Assembly: GCA_023055505.1 (NCBI GenBank)
Contig: JALIRH010000018.1
Span: 12,136,146-12,200,145, forward strand
DNA: 64,000 nucleotides
Source of the DNA: Callipepla californica brunnescens
Lineage: Eukaryota > Chordata > Aves > Galliformes > Odontophoridae
Direction: 5' to 3'
Made by a program: the position numbers and the translations under genes. The notes beneath the pieces were generated by a model. That model did no database searches, was not told where the DNA came from, and saw only the letters and a program-made list of their open reading frames with translations. This document shows positions 23,621-37,400 of this stretch, piece after piece. Positions within the stretch are counted from its first letter, which is position 1. Each line of letters opens with the position of its first letter.

Positions 23621-23834
23621 CAGGTGGAAAGAAGTTTTAAAATCATCTAGTCCCAACTCCCAGCTATAGGCAGGGGCACCTCTCCCTAGACATGGTTGCT
23701 CAGAACTTCTCCATCCTGGCCTGGAACGCATCCAGAGATGGGACACCCACAACCTCTCTGGGCAGCCTGTTCCAGTGTCTCATCACCCTCACAGTAAAGA
23801 CTTTGTTCCTAATATAGTCTAATACCCTCATAGT
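23621..23834. repeat. 214-bp direct repeat, copy 2
   Basis: Second copy. After it the CR1 continues normally ('ctaaatccaccctcttcc'), whereas after copy 1 the 13-bp linker 'gtatttcattcct' intervenes. The unbroken CR1 context is therefore on the copy-2 side. Confidence 0.93.
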
Positions 23835-23866
23835 CTAAATCCACCCTCTTCCAGTTCAAAAGAATG

Positions 23867-23980
23867 GAATAATTTTTTTTTTTTTTACTTTATTTTCTTG
23901 GGAACATAAGGGAACAAGGGAAGGTTGAGAATCACATGTGGGTTTTTTTTGTTTTTTTTTTGTTTTTTTTTTTTTTTATG
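23867..23980. repeat. T-rich low-complexity region
   Basis: Two long T tracts (about 23872-23886 and 23942-23977), the second broken by single Gs. Confidence 0.85.
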
Positions 23981-25847
23981 CTGGAGATAAGAGACCTTTG
24001 ATCTTTTTGAAAATTATTTCTGACAAAACTTTGATTTCAGGAATGGACATATTTTAGGATAGGTGTTCTATGTTACCATCCTGCTATCCAATAGTTTAAT
24101 TGTTCAGATTCAAAACAAAATAAAATAAAACATCTGAGAAATAAACTACATACTTGAAATCAACAGTGTCACCAGTGTTACTCAAAATGATTAACAACTT
24201 CAGTCATGCTGAAGGTCACACAGTGGAGGTGTAGACAAAATATTAGGCTTGAGAAACTGTACGGAAGTATGCACTGTCTTTCAAATAAGGTCAGTTATAT
24301 CTCTGGACTTAGGAGACTCTCTTAGGGACAGTTAAAAGACTAATTTTGTTTTCTCCTTTACTAGAGTAGCATGATATGTAATGGCTGAGATCTAGTTACA
24401 TTCTAAATTTCAGCAGAGAAGTTTTTCACCTATTGTATCCTAGAGATGATATTAGCCTTACTCAGCAGCACATGTGAGGGCTAAGCAGCTGTTCCATCCT
24501 TGGTAGGAACAGTGATCTTAACTGAGGAGTGAGCAAGAATGAAAAAGATTTCTACAAGCAACATAATTCTGTTTACTTGAAAAAAGTTATTAAAATCATG
24601 TAAGTATCCTCCAGCTTCTTCAAGTGCTTCTTTCACAGAGGTAAAAATGGGTCAGGCAAGTATAATTTTTACTCATAGGATCAAAGCACATTTCTTTTTA
24701 TTATTTTTTTTTTCATTTTTTCTTAAGGAATTACTTCGGACAAGCACATGGCAATGGAGCCGTTGCATGATTGACACAGGAAGGAACTAGTATTATCAAA
24801 AGTCCTTGGCTAGAGCTGTAAATTAGAAAAAGATAACTAAGGTAAAATTCAGATTGAAATCTCTATGAATAATCTTAATGTGGATTTTTTCTTACAAAAC
24901 AAGGAAATTTCCAGAAAAATAGCACTTCATTTTCACTCAACAACAATCACAAAACTGTTGAAATCACATATTACAAAATGTGGTTCTTTGAATCACAATA
25001 TTTAACACTTTTAGGACACTTTATGGTTTAATCAAAGAGCATTTGGCCAAATGGATACATAAAACTTCATGTTTTGTAGATTTCCCGAATCATCATCTTT
25101 TACATATTTTTCTATAACTAGTAAAAGTTTTTTTTTTTTGCTTTTTATTTTGAGTGATTCACACCTAGAAGAAGGAAAAAGAAAGGAAGTTTTATCTCAT
25201 TACTAGTAGAAAACTGCGTGGTTAGTATATTGGGGGTATATTCTACTGAAAAATTCACACAGGCTTAATCACTTTTATCCTAATAAATTTGTTTTACCAA
25301 TTTGCAAGAACAGTTTTTTTTGGAGGGGGGGAATTTGAGTTTTTTTTATACTTTCATTCTTTACATAGTTGAAATATAGTTGAGAAAATGTTGCAAATTT
25401 TTGGACATTATAAAAATGAACAAACAAAGTTAATTTAAAAGGAAAAAAATGTGTGTGAAGCGGAGGACCGTATGTGGTTGCACTTTGTGTTTCTAGACTT
25501 AGAAGTCTTGTAACTTTAAACAAATCAAACTTTGAATTTTAATTAACATTTGAAATGAGCTAGTATATTCTGGGAGTCTGAATGCATTGTGTGCAACTTC
25601 TTTACCAGTTCCTCATAAGTGCTTGTTCTGCTTGAAGAATTACACAGCAAAAGTATTTCAAGAAGCACCTGTCTGTAAGGTAAAAAAAAATATTGGAAGT
25701 AAAGCTGTCTTTATTAGTACCAACATTATTTAGAAATAAGGTAAGCTGAGGAACAGTTTGATACACTGAATTTAATACTGATGTGTGGCAAACCTGTCAC
25801 TGGAGATCTGTCTATTATTCACTCATTTTCTTCTGAACAAATAAGAG
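23981..25847. other. Unique AT-rich DNA
   Basis: No gene or interspersed repeat recognised. T runs at about 25129-25140 and 25313-25321. Confidence 0.5.
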
Positions 25848-26308
25848 AAGGGCAACAAAACCGGTGAGGGGTCTAGAGCACAAGTCTTATGAGGAGCGGC
25901 TGAGGGAGCTGGGATTGTTTAGCCTGCAGAAAAGGAGGCTCAGAGGAGACCTTATCGCACTCTACCACCTACTGAAGGGGGGCTGTGGTGAGGAGGGGGT
26001 CGACCTCTTCTCCAGATAACTAATGGCAGGATGAGAGGGAATGACCACAAGTTGGGCCAGAAAAGGTTTAATTAGATTTGAGGAAAAAAATTTTCTCCAA
26101 AAGAGAGATCAGGCACTGGAATGGCCTGCCTAGGGAGGTGGTTGAGGCACCATCCCTAGCGCTGTTCAAGAAGCGTTTAGATGAGGTGCTAAGGAATTTG
26201 ATTCAGTAGCTTAGTGGATAGGGATGATGGTGGTAGGAGGATGGTTGGACTAGATGATCTTGTAGGTCCTTTCCAACCTAATGTATCTATGAATCTATGA
26301 ATCCATGA
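25848..26308 (+). mobile_element. CR1 LINE 3' end with octamer tail
   Basis: Plus-strand CR1. The ORF2 tail reads 'tatgaggagcggctgaggg' and 'aaaaggaggctcagaggag', followed by 3' UTR 'gatggttggactagatgatc' and 'tcctttccaacc'. It ends in tandem octamers (ATGAATCT units, about 26287-26306), the hallmark CR1 3' terminus. Few changes against the remembered consensus suggest a relatively young copy. It is truncated at the 5' end. Confidence 0.95.
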
Positions 26309-26314
26309 CTTCTT

Positions 26315-26675
26315 CCAGTTTGTAGACATATCTGGGATTTCCTTGATCCAAGTGCTTTACCTGACAGTCCACCTCGTTGAATCTCATTAGGCTTCAATAA
26401 GGCCACTTCAAACTTGTCCAGGACTTTGGATGGCATTTCTTTCTTCTATTGTATCAAAAACACCACTCAGCTTAGTTTCATCTGCAGTCTTTGTGTGTGT
26501 GCGCTCAAGCCCAATCTCAGGTCATTGATGAAGATGTTAAAGAGCACCTGTCCTCAAATGGACCATACTAGGACATTACTTATCACTGGTCTCCACCTGG
26601 CCATAGGTTTGTTGACTATAACCTTTGGCTGCCACCTTCCCACAAAGTATTTATTCACTGAATAGTCAACTCTTC
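26315..26675 (-). mobile_element. Old CR1 fragment (ORF2 RT region)
   Basis: Diverged minus-strand CR1 from the RT region: 'gttgaatctcattaggctt', 'tttcatctgcagtctttg', 'aggtcattgatgaagatgtt' (the complement encodes the region before the FADD motif), 'ctggtctccacctggccat' and 'caaagtatttattcactg'. It is much more decayed than the adjacent plus-strand CR1, so the two are separate insertions. Confidence 0.75.
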
Positions 26676-28944
26676 AAACCTTAATCTCTCCGGTTTAGGC
26701 TCAAAATATTTAGTTTGAAAAATGAATGGGAAGAAAATGAAATTTCTAAATTGCTAATGAGAACTATCCTAAAAGAATGTAAATTCCATAGTTGTAAACT
26801 GTGAAATTTCAATTTGTTTTTCCAGGTAATTAGAGAGGCAACTACTTTGCTAACTGCAAATTAGAAGAATGTCTGATTTTGGTAAGAAATACAATTGTTA
26901 TAGATTAAATACAGTGTGAAGAACTACTTTTAAGAACAAATTACAAACTGACTTTCTTCTAAAGAAGTCAATATAGAATCCAAAACCAAAGGTTAACCTA
27001 TACAAACAAGATCAGTGAGTAAATTTAATAACACAGTAAAAATACACTGAATGGTATAATGCTGACCTAAAATGGAACTACAGTCTTCAGGGGTTCGAAA
27101 AAACAATGAAAACCTCGTTAAATGGACTCCTAATAAAATTTATCTTTGATTGATTTGTGAATTTTGTTGTCCTCTTTTGGAGCTTTCATGGTGAGGTTTA
27201 GTGCCATTTAGGTACTGTAAATTCTCCCATATTACATGATATTGCAGACGTTCAACTTACTTAGATTGTGCTCTGTTTTCAGTCAGGCTAGTCTATGGTA
27301 GAAACCACATCCTTTCATTAAAATAGTATCTTTGCTTTATTCCAGTCTGGTTCAAAATATTTCTCTGATTCTCTTCATTAATGTTTTTCTTTTGCTTACC
27401 TAATAGTTCTTTTTTGTTTGTTTTTTTGTTTTAACACTTTTTTTGTGTGTGTGATTTCTTTAGTATCTGCAAGTTTTGCATGCTGAATGGTATTGTTAAC
27501 CTGTTGCTAACCAGGTTGGTGAAATGGACCACACCACAGAAACACAGCATCATTTTCATTGTTTTCCTTAACATCAGGAACAAAAATAAAAGCACAACCT
27601 AAAATATTCCACATGCCGCTATTTTTTTTTTAATTCATTTATATAATTCATTCTCTTATAAAGGAAATACATGCTTAAATAAGAAAAAATCCCAAATACC
27701 TTTTTTAATAATTAAATATTTTTCTTCTGTGAAGATGATTCTTTTTTGCCTATTACACTACAGACTTTGCCCAACAGAATCAACTCATTTAATAGTATCA
27801 GACTATTCTACTACATAGTTCAGTCCAACATACTAGAGTCCTGAAATAAAAACTTAATTCCTACAGATCTTCTAGTCTCCTGTATTTTTCCTTTCTCTTA
27901 AAGATGTGACAGCATATTCAGTGTAGTGGAAAATAATCAGTGTCTGTGTTGAAACAGCAAAATACATGTAAAAAAGAGAAGTGATAATGATAGTTGGTTT
28001 AAAAAATAAATGGAATTTGCATCTTATATTTCTTACTACTCAAGCTGAAGGTGAATAACATTGCCATATATTATTTTAGCCCTCTCCCCTCAGAATAGAT
28101 CCTTTTATCCTATACTTCAGATTGCCTATGATTTCTTTGGCATCCAGCAGAGTTTGTTCTTGTAGTTACACAGATAGCTAGACTCAGAGTTCTTTTAAAC
28201 ATGATAATAAAATGATATAAAGCAGGAGCGTAACTTTACAGTCTAAAATTAAGTGCCAGCCTTCATTTTTATATTCATTGTCTGCACAATTTTTTTTCTA
28301 TTGATCAAATGAGAAATGTTAGCTCATAACTTCAGCAGTTCAGAATTGTCTTTTTGTTACATGCTAAAAGCAGATAGTAAGTGAATAAGTCATGCAATAA
28401 ATTTTGTGTCAAGTAGTGCTTAATACACATTTGTCTTTTCAGTCAGGCAGTTTGTCCCACACCTTCTCAATACTGCATGATAGGAATGATTCACTGCAAC
28501 TATGCAGTTTGTTAAAGCATATGAAATTAGTCCAGATATGCCTTTTGAAAAATACTGAATTTCATTTGAAAGATTAGTTCTTCTATTATTTTAATGACCA
28601 TTGTTTTTTAAACAACAACAACAAATATACGCAATAGTGTATTAAATGTTTAGTATGTTTATTTAACTTTGATCAGGAAGATATTATGCAAATACTAAAA
28701 CTATTGAACTGCAAGATTTTTGGACTGTTAGCAGAGTAGTCATCAAAGCACTGACATTTGTCTCCAATTATGTTTGTATTTGACCAATTATTGTGGGTTA
28801 CTGGAAAATGTAGGAAAAATATAAATATTTCATTTTTGTAAGAAATTTTTAATTATGCTTATTGATTTCAAACTAGTAAATGATGCTTCAGTGTTAAGAT
28901 ACGTTGTCTTTTTGTTCACTTTAGAGAATTTCTATCACAATAGG
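26676..28944. other. Unique AT-rich DNA
   Basis: About 2.3 kb without a recognised gene or repeat, apart from short T and A runs. Confidence 0.55.
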
Positions 28945-29813
28945 AAGCTGCGGGGTGCAGTCAGCATGCCTGAGAGATGTGATGCCATGTAGAGAGCCCT
29001 AGATAGGCTGCAGAATTGGGCCCAGGAGAACCTCATGGTGTTCAACAAAGCCAAGTGTTGGGTCTTGGTCCTGGGTTGAGGCAACCTCAACTATCAATAC
29101 AAGCTGGGGAATGAAAGATTTACCCACAGCCGTGCAGAAAAAGACCTGGGGATACTGGTGAGTATCAAGTTGGACATGAGCCAGCAGTGTGCTCTCACAG
29201 CCCAGAAAGCCAACCATTTCCTGGGCTGCATGAAAAGAAGCATGACCAGCAGTTTGAGGGAGGTGATCCTGCCCCTCTACTCTGAAGCCTCACCTGGATT
29301 ACTGTGTTTAGATGTGAAGTCGTCAATAAAGGAGAGATGTGGACCTGATGGAACATGTCCAGAGAAGGGCCACAAAAATGATCCACAGAATGGAGCACTC
29401 TTCCTATGAAGACAAGCTGAGAGAGCTGGGGCTCTTCAGCATGGAGAAGGGAATGCTCCAAGGAGACCTGATAATGGTCTTTCAGTATCTAAAGGGGAGA
29501 TACAGGAAAGAAGGGAACAGACTTTTTAGCAGGGTCTGTCATGGTAGGATAAGGGGAAATGGTTTCAAACTAAAGAGGGTAGATTTAGGTTGGATATAAG
29601 GAAAAAAGTCTTTTAAAGTGAGGGTGGTAAGGCACTGGAACAGATTGCCCGGAGATGTAGCAGATGCCCCATTTTTGGAGACTTTCAAGTTCAGGCTGGA
29701 CCAGGCCCTGGGCAACGTGATCTAACTATGTATGTCCTCGTTCATTGCAGGAGAGTTGGACTAGATAACCTTTAAATATCTCTTCAAACCTTAAGGATTC
29801 TATGATTCTATAC
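28945..29813 (+). mobile_element. CR1 LINE, 5'-truncated, with intact 3' terminus
   Basis: Plus-strand CR1 covering the second half of ORF2 and the 3' UTR. Landmarks: 'aggagaacctcatggtgttc', 'caagctggggaatgaaag', 'gacatgagccagcagtgtg', 'ctgggctgcatgaaaagaag', 'gggccacaaaaatgatcc', and the tail 'ggattctatgattctat', which is the repeated octamer end. Translated pieces lie in different frames: LGCMKRSMTSSLREVILPLY in one, and EHVQRRATKMIHRMEHSSYE with RELGLFSMEKGMLQGDL in another. The ORF is therefore frameshifted near 29290-29340, where the SALV.PHL segment is partly lost. Confidence 0.95.
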
Positions 29814-31204
29814 AAGTTAATAGGAAAGCCATACTTATGTGTTGCCAGATTTTGTTTCTTACACTGTATGTTTACTTCCCTATTTCAGTAGTTTAAGAAC
29901 AACAGTAATGAACAGATCCATTTTCAAATTAAACCAGTATTTTAAATACAGAACAAAATTCAACACAATAAATGTAGTTGAAAATCATAATTGAAAGGTC
30001 CCAGGCCTGAAATTGGAAGAATACAAATAGTTTTGTTGTCAGCTTTAGAGTGAAGATCTCTTTCATTTGCCAATAAGACAAGACATCTTAGTCAATAATA
30101 AATCTTGTGAATTGACCCTACTTGTTAAATGAGAAAGTACCCTAAATGTGAGAAGTGAGTTGAGTAAGGTCGATGACAGTTCTTGTTACGTAGTAGAAGA
30201 AAGATATTTATCACTCTGTACTTGAGAATTTGATTTATTTTCTCCTAATCAATATTTATTAGCTTTACTTGATTTCAGCCATGTGTCATTCATGTTTTAT
30301 TGTGCTACTGATGAAAATAATGACACTTAAATACATTATTTATTGTCAATGTCACATCAGAAAATTATTCTAGGTTATGAAGATCAATGAGGAAAAGCAG
30401 TAATACATAAGAAAATAAAGGTTTACTTGAAGTAGAAATCCAGCAATGTAGAAGTTCTAAAAAATGCTTTTTCATAATCAACAGACTGCACAGTTGTACA
30501 CAAGACCGACTTAAGGATGGCTGAAACACATGAGGTCTTGATAAAAGTTGATACAAATTTTATTATTATTATTAAATCAGTACAAACAAAATGAAACAAA
30601 AGGGCATTTTAAATTTAAAATCTTTCAGTTTTTGTTTGAAAACACACAAACTTTGCTTCCAGATACTCTGCTGGCAAAGCAAACCTTTGAATTATGACTC
30701 ACATACTGACTTCTAATTATTAATTGGATATAGGTTTCTAAAATCACAGTCACAGTGCTTTATGATTTTATAAGGGCAAATTTTGTAGTAAAGATTTTTT
30801 ACTCAAGTTAAAAACAGTTTTAAGACATCACAGAAATATATATATGTATTTTGCAGACGTTGTTTCTTCTGCATACAACAATTATATTTGAAATTAACAA
30901 GGTCTATAGATCTCAATATCTTTTCTGAGCTATTCATCAAAAACAGATATCAACCTCTGTGAAATCCTTTGCAGAACTGAAGTTTATACTGTAGTTCACA
31001 TATAGACTTCAGAAATTTTTTTATTGTTTGACTGGTGGAGGAAAGACAAAAAAAATAAGAAAAAACTGTGGCAAAATGCAAGTGAAGAAAAATACTTAGC
31101 AAATTAAGTAAAAATCTGTCTATTAAATATATGAACTATAACATTTGAATATTAAAATCTTGGGATGCAAAAGGATTGTATTAAATAAATAAGTTCCAAG
31201 TGAA

Positions 31205-31236
31205 ATTACTTTTTTTTTTTTTTTTCTTTTTTTCTG
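31205..31236. repeat. Poly-T tract
   Basis: About 28 of 30 bases are T. Confidence 0.85.
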
Positions 31237-31384
31237 CGTATTCATTTGGTACTGCTTTTGTGGTATGGATTTTTGGTAACATTATTAGATGACACCGTCA
31301 TTAGAAGCGTATGCAAAATTTATTTTCTCTATCAAGTTTCCCAAGATAATTGTATGGACTGTATTTTTAGTACAGCATCAAATA

Positions 31385-31418
31385 ACAAAACAAACAAACA
31401 AACAAACAAACAAAAACA
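31385..31418. repeat. (AAAC)n microsatellite
   Basis: Seven or so uninterrupted AAAC units. Confidence 0.92.
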
Positions 31419-34400
31419 TTTAAAGGTTTTCCATAAGTAAGAGCTCTAATTGAAACTTCTTCATGGAGTACTCTATCTTCCTGCTAAAAGGCAGTGTTTT
31501 AAAGTATAAGACAGAACAATAGTTCTAGCATTTGGTCTTCGTGACTGAATATAACTTTACTCATTTGAATGTATGCTTGTGTGTGCAAATGGGTAGTGAT
31601 ATTTGCAAATGTAGCATGATGTTTTGTTTCCTTAATGACATCAGTTCCTTGTCTTTGGTCAAGGGTGTTGAAGAAATAATTCACATTAAAAGTTATGTTT
31701 TCTGGTAGACATACATTAATGACTCCATGTGTTTGTGAAATTGATTAACTGATCTTAGACAAATAATAGAACATTTTGAGGAACAGGAAGTCCTTTATAT
31801 TCACCTATCACATCATGTTTCATTAAATATTACTGTACTTTTAAAAAAGAATGTAGTATCTACCAGAAAATTATCTCCAGAAATGTAATGCAAACATCAA
31901 ATCTAATCATTTGTACTTAAAAAACTAACACAGACACTTCCAGTGAGCTTTATGAACATGAAAATTAAGAAGAAACTACAATGATTTATTGGTATATTTC
32001 ATATCTGTGGTAAATCTTTAATACTATTTTAAGGAGAAATAATGTTACAGTCCTGTGTATCACTGGTCATGAGGGCCTTAACTAGGAAAATAATTATGCT
32101 TGTTTACTGGCATTGAGGCTATTAATCTTCATGCTATTAAATGCTCTAATCTTGCATTTTTATCTAAAGTAGCCTGCCTACTTCCAAATTGTGTATCAAC
32201 AATATATGTGCCAAATTCTGAACCATGTCCAGAAAGCCTTGAGAAATGCTATTTATTCTGTAAGGAAACCATACCAGGGACTTTCAGCTTAATAGTTCAG
32301 AAAATGCTGTTCTGCTTTATCAATGTAGATACAGCTGTCAGATGTTCCCTGTTGTGTAATACAAAACAAAGCTGCTGATGAAATCAGAAGCAGTATGTTT
32401 GTGTGGGTTTTGAAGTCCATTTGATTGACTTCAGAACATGAACTGTTGTACCTATGCTGGCAAGCACAGTGCATTTGTAGGGCAAAACAGCTAACAGCTG
32501 GTGCTGAGGGCTTGACATCCAAATGTTTAGGGGGGAACTTAGTTATGAATTATCACTGTGGGCTGCCCTTCTTGCACCTTGGAGTGTAGGCTTATTTACA
32601 GTTCTATGTCCCTGTGGGCTGAATCTTCTAATTTAGCTTCATCTAGAAATATTTTTAGCTCAGGATGCTGCCACATTCCTCATGCAAATCACAGCTTAAA
32701 AATGTACTCTTACTTGACTAGGTTTGATTGGATACACTGATTAAAACAGAATAAGAGTGATTTTTCCCATCCTGTACTTTACTCTCTCTCTGCATATGTA
32801 TGTATTGGGAATTAAAAGTATAGTCTTGCAATTCTGAGATACCTTATTATACATATACTTACACAATTCTTAATTCTCAAATATTTTGGCAAAGCAGGTC
32901 CTGTAGCATAATGGATGTAGTTAATCTGCTGTTTCTATTTTTTTCAATTTCTTTTCCATTTTACCAATACAATATTATTATTCTTCATTGTAGTTCAATA
33001 TTTGCTTTATTCTCATACAAGAAAATGGAAAGATGTAAGAATAACATTGTGATTCTGATTTTTCTTCCTTTATTAGTTGACAGAATTATTTTAATCATAT
33101 CAGCGTGTCTGCCCAAGAAGCAATAAATAATTATCACAGTAAATAGTGTTGTAATACTTCGTATTTCTTGCTTCTCTACTTGTACACTAGGAAAGACAGA
33201 GACATGCCCACTCTGGAAAGATCCACACAGGTAATGAAATTCTATTTTAAAATTTATTATCAGTTTCAATCCTAGTTAGGCAGTTCATTCTAACAACTTA
33301 GAGTGAGTTTGATTAGGTATTTCTCCCAAGCACAAGCAATAAAAACACTGTGAATTATTCTATGTGATTTGTTTCACTGTGCCAGTTAACTCTTTATAGA
33401 TTTTTCTGGGGTCTGACCTGGCTTTTCTCCCTGTAACAGCAGGGAAATACTGAAAAGAATGATCATCTCAAACAAGTCAGGAAAGGTATTTATTAAATTT
33501 TAAACCATTTAAAACATCCTAGAACACTGAATAAAAATTTTAATGGGTTTGATTATTTACTAAAACTATTGAAATTGTAGACATCAGTCAGTTAAGTATT
33601 GTACAACTTTCCTAGCTAAATTATTTGTACTGAAAGTAATTAGACACAAAATAGATTTGAATTCCTATAGAAGTTCGTGCATAACATGTAATTATGTAGT
33701 TAGAGAACAAGAAATTTGGCACAAAATATCACATCAAAGCACAAATGAACACAGATTACTGAATACGTTATTTCTATACAAAATTGCAATTACTTCCAGT
33801 TTTTTATCCATGGATTTCTATCATTGTTTATATTACAGATCTAATCAATTAGAACAATTAGACTTTAATGGATGTATGCCTGATATTGTACCCAGGCTTA
33901 AATAAATTAGGGTAGCTACAAACACGGAGACATTTTTTTATACATTCATCATGTTTTCATGAGTGCTATATAATACTTCAGAACACTAGATTATAATTCG
34001 TATGCCTTTCAATGAGGAGAAAGTGAGGGATCAGATAAGGTGTTTTAGTCTATGTGGAAAAAAATATAAATATTGGAGTGAAATCCAAAGGAGAAATTAA
34101 GTATTGCTGTCAGATGGATGGACTGGGAAAATAAAACTTTTTGTTGCCTTTTGATCAAGAGGGATGTTTTCTAGGAAAACAGAAGGTATTGCTCTCTCCT
34201 AAATCTAGACTTCAAAAATACAGAAGTAAACTGTGTATAAGAAGCTGAACTTCAAGGTATTTCTATTACAGCTTCCTGAGTCCCCCTAACAGTGAGCAGG
34301 GACCAGCAGGAAACATAATTATAGAATTTTGGTCTCTTCTGGGAGGAGTTGTTTCACTTAGTGAGACTATACAGAACATCTGTAAAGTACTCACTTAAGG

Positions 34401-37400
34401 CCTGCCCTTTCCAGTATGTGTACTACTAGAAATCCTTACCAGCATCTTTCCTGATGGTAATGAACAAATTTCTGATTACAGCAGTTGTGATCTTCAAGAG
34501 AAAACAGTACACATAGAAAGTATGAACTCAATAAGTTAAGAAGTAACAAAAGGGGGTGCTTTTATATAGTTTAATTGGAAGCTTACAGTTTTTTTTAATC
34601 CAAAAGGAAAACAAGGAGATAAGTTTTTAACTTTTTAAGTATAAGTTTTTAAACTCCACCCCTAAAACCTATGTCCTCCAGTAATCCTATGGAAGAAATT
34701 GAGGTTTTAAATTTATTCTTATATTCTTAATGTAAATTACACACTTACAAACCTAAGAGCCACTTTGATGATTGCAGCACTCTTGGCAACTTAAAGACCT
34801 GTAGAGTTACAACTGCATGCCATTTGACACCTTTCTTCATATCAAGGGAAACTGAAAGAAAACTGAAAGAAACCTCCAGTTTTTCTTCTTCCATGCCCAC
34901 AGAAAAGAAAAACAAAAACAAAAACCCCCACACTCATTCTCTTCCTTTATGACACTTAGGACCATTTCAAGATAGTACATGCAGATTATAGTACTTTGAT
35001 CACTGAATGGTTAGTTGTTACTCTACTTAGTAAAAAGTCAACAGATGGGCCTAACATAGTCAGAAATTAATGCAGTTCTGCTGCACACTAGTTGAATTAA
35101 CCATATGACAGTTCTATAGAAATGCTTGTTAGCTAAGGAGTTACTAATTTTTTAGCTTCCTCTCTACCATAATAAAGCATAGTTTTCTTTTTTTTCTTTG
35201 TTATTGCTTTTGCTGCTATATATAGACTATAAAACTAATAGATTTTATAAATTGCATCTGCTGTTAAGCTACGTTTCTGCTTTTAACTAAAGCTGGGTAG
35301 GAACATAAGTTTTCTTTCTAATAGAGTTTCTTTTTACTATAATTATCTTTTATAGGAATGAGATATCTCCATAAATGGACCATGGTATAATTGTTATTTG
35401 ATTTATCCTAGCACACAATCTACTAGCCTATTTTTAGCTCTCAGAATCACTGGCATACCTTTACCTTGGTGCCTTAATATCATGTGTTTAAAACATAAAG
35501 GCACTCCATGTGATAAAATGTTTTATTTCTTTATCACAATATCTTTATTGAGTATGATATGTTTAATGAGTTCTGTGTTTGTTCTGTTCAGTCAGAATGC
35601 CAGTTAAGTTTTTTAAAATTGTGAATGATACCTCTTGGCCATACACAGGAACACTTCTGGAACTCGCCTAGAAACCTATTTTGGAATCAATGCAGAGCTG
35701 AAACGCATGGACCACAGATCTAACCTTAGGTTCCTTCTGCCAGTTGTGCTCAGTGTGATTGCTATCCAGAGTTAACCACCGCGTTCAGTAACCTATTTTC
35801 AGATCACTAAAATGTCAAGTTCAAATTTTAAGTGAGTTAAGCTTGTAGAACAGAATCCTCGCTTTTTTTTTTTTTTAGAGATACTAATGATGTTGCTGCT
35901 TACCTCATTAGCTGATATCAACTGAAAATTCACACATATAACAAACTATAGCTGAATATTTATATAAAATTAAAATAGATGAGAACCAAATAACTATTTT
36001 TAAGTTGAAAATGAAGAATTCTTACCTCTTTCATCTGATCTACTGTTAGAAATTTAGTTAATGAAAAACAGAAGAATATTAAGGCCTATTTCTTTTCAGT
36101 AAGTGTTTTACACAATGTTTACAGAGTAAATATCTAATAAGGATAAAACATATTATTAAATATATTTCTAAAATCTAGAATTTGAAATCCATGGCCTGTG
36201 GGTAGCATGCAGGCTTCCTTTTTATGTTTCTCTATATCAAGGTTTCATCCGAGCATTCCAGTACAGAGTAAGCTATTTGTAATTCTTCTGTTCTGAACAA
36301 TATGAGAAAACCTGTGAAATAATACAGTTCTAGACACTTCCAGATCTAACACAGAATTCTTTGTTTTATGCCGGTGTGTCTCTCTCTTTAGAATAGTAGA
36401 GAATCTGTGCTGAATCCTAACAGTTCTAACGTTCTATTCTTTTTTTCTTTTTTGAATTGATTTTGCTCAGGTTTAAAAAAAAAAGTATCTGGTTTTCAGA
36501 TGCTATTTACAGTAACAGTACTGGTTTGGTACACATTAAGTTGACATTTCAAATATCTTTTCAGAAGAAACTGATACTATCTTATATTTTGAACTACTGA
36601 GGCCAGTTTTATCTGTCCTTTAATTCAAAATTTAAATCCTGTCTTTGTTAGAAGACAGTCAGGGTAAAATAACAAAATGGATTAAATTTATAGCATATAT
36701 TTGGTAACACCTCACAAAATAAAATGTATTCACAAGATAATGCTGGTTACTCAGTATCATTTATTTTTACAGAGTTGATCTGACACAAAATGCTCTGAAA
36801 TTACTAAGAATAGCTACTTAATGAACTTGCTGGGCTTTAAACCTAATAATGGAGCCATTTCATCTGCTGAGTTGAAAATGCTTTCTAAAGAAAGGCATTA
36901 TTCATCACCATTTCGTTCTATTACCAAAGGAAAAAAAAAAAATCAGGGAGAAATAGATAAAAATAGACACATCATTCCTGATGAGAACTAATAATATAAT
37001 AAAAGAATCCAACCTTTTCATGTGTAGTGATAACATAAATAGGAGCAGTAGTAACAATAATACTGAAAAATGATATAGATTTCTATAATACATGTACAGG
37101 ATGACTGTACCATGTTGTTTTTAAAACCATATTCAGATGAAAGAATAAATCGTACTGTAATTTTATATATTATTATGTCTTGGATTTTGTCATGTTACTC
37201 ATTAGAATTCTTATTCATGTATGTAAAAGAAGTGATGAATTCCAACCTGTCTTTATCACTATGTCTTAATAAAAGGCAATGCAAAACAAGCGTTATGAGA
37301 AATGTGGAACCGTATTCATTAATATCATGTAAATAACCCAGCCTCTTATCATACTGGCTTTTTAAAACAGCTTAAACAAACTAACTACATGTGTGTGTGC

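Larger units (their letters stand above)
23371..23866 (-). mobile_element. CR1 LINE 3' end containing an internal tandem duplication
   Basis: Minus-strand CR1 3' end: the plus strand starts with 'catagaatcatagaacgg', and the tail then passes into 'gcaggggcacctctcccta', 'caacctctctgggcagcc' and 'tctaaatccaccctcttcc'. A segment of 214 bp occurs twice in direct orientation (23394-23607 and 23621-23834), so the copy reads 3'UTR, 3'UTR again, then continues. Without the duplication it would be an ordinary fragment of about 270 bp. Confidence 0.92.

Noticed and set aside
29158..29599. Plus and minus open frames of 83-88 codons as host genes
   Set aside because: They lie inside the CR1 at 28945-29813; the plus frames are ORF2 pieces and the minus frame is their antisense.
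33200..33232. A peptide like HSGKIHTG suggesting a zinc-finger linker
   Set aside because: No flanking Cys2His2 finger in any frame; coincidental.
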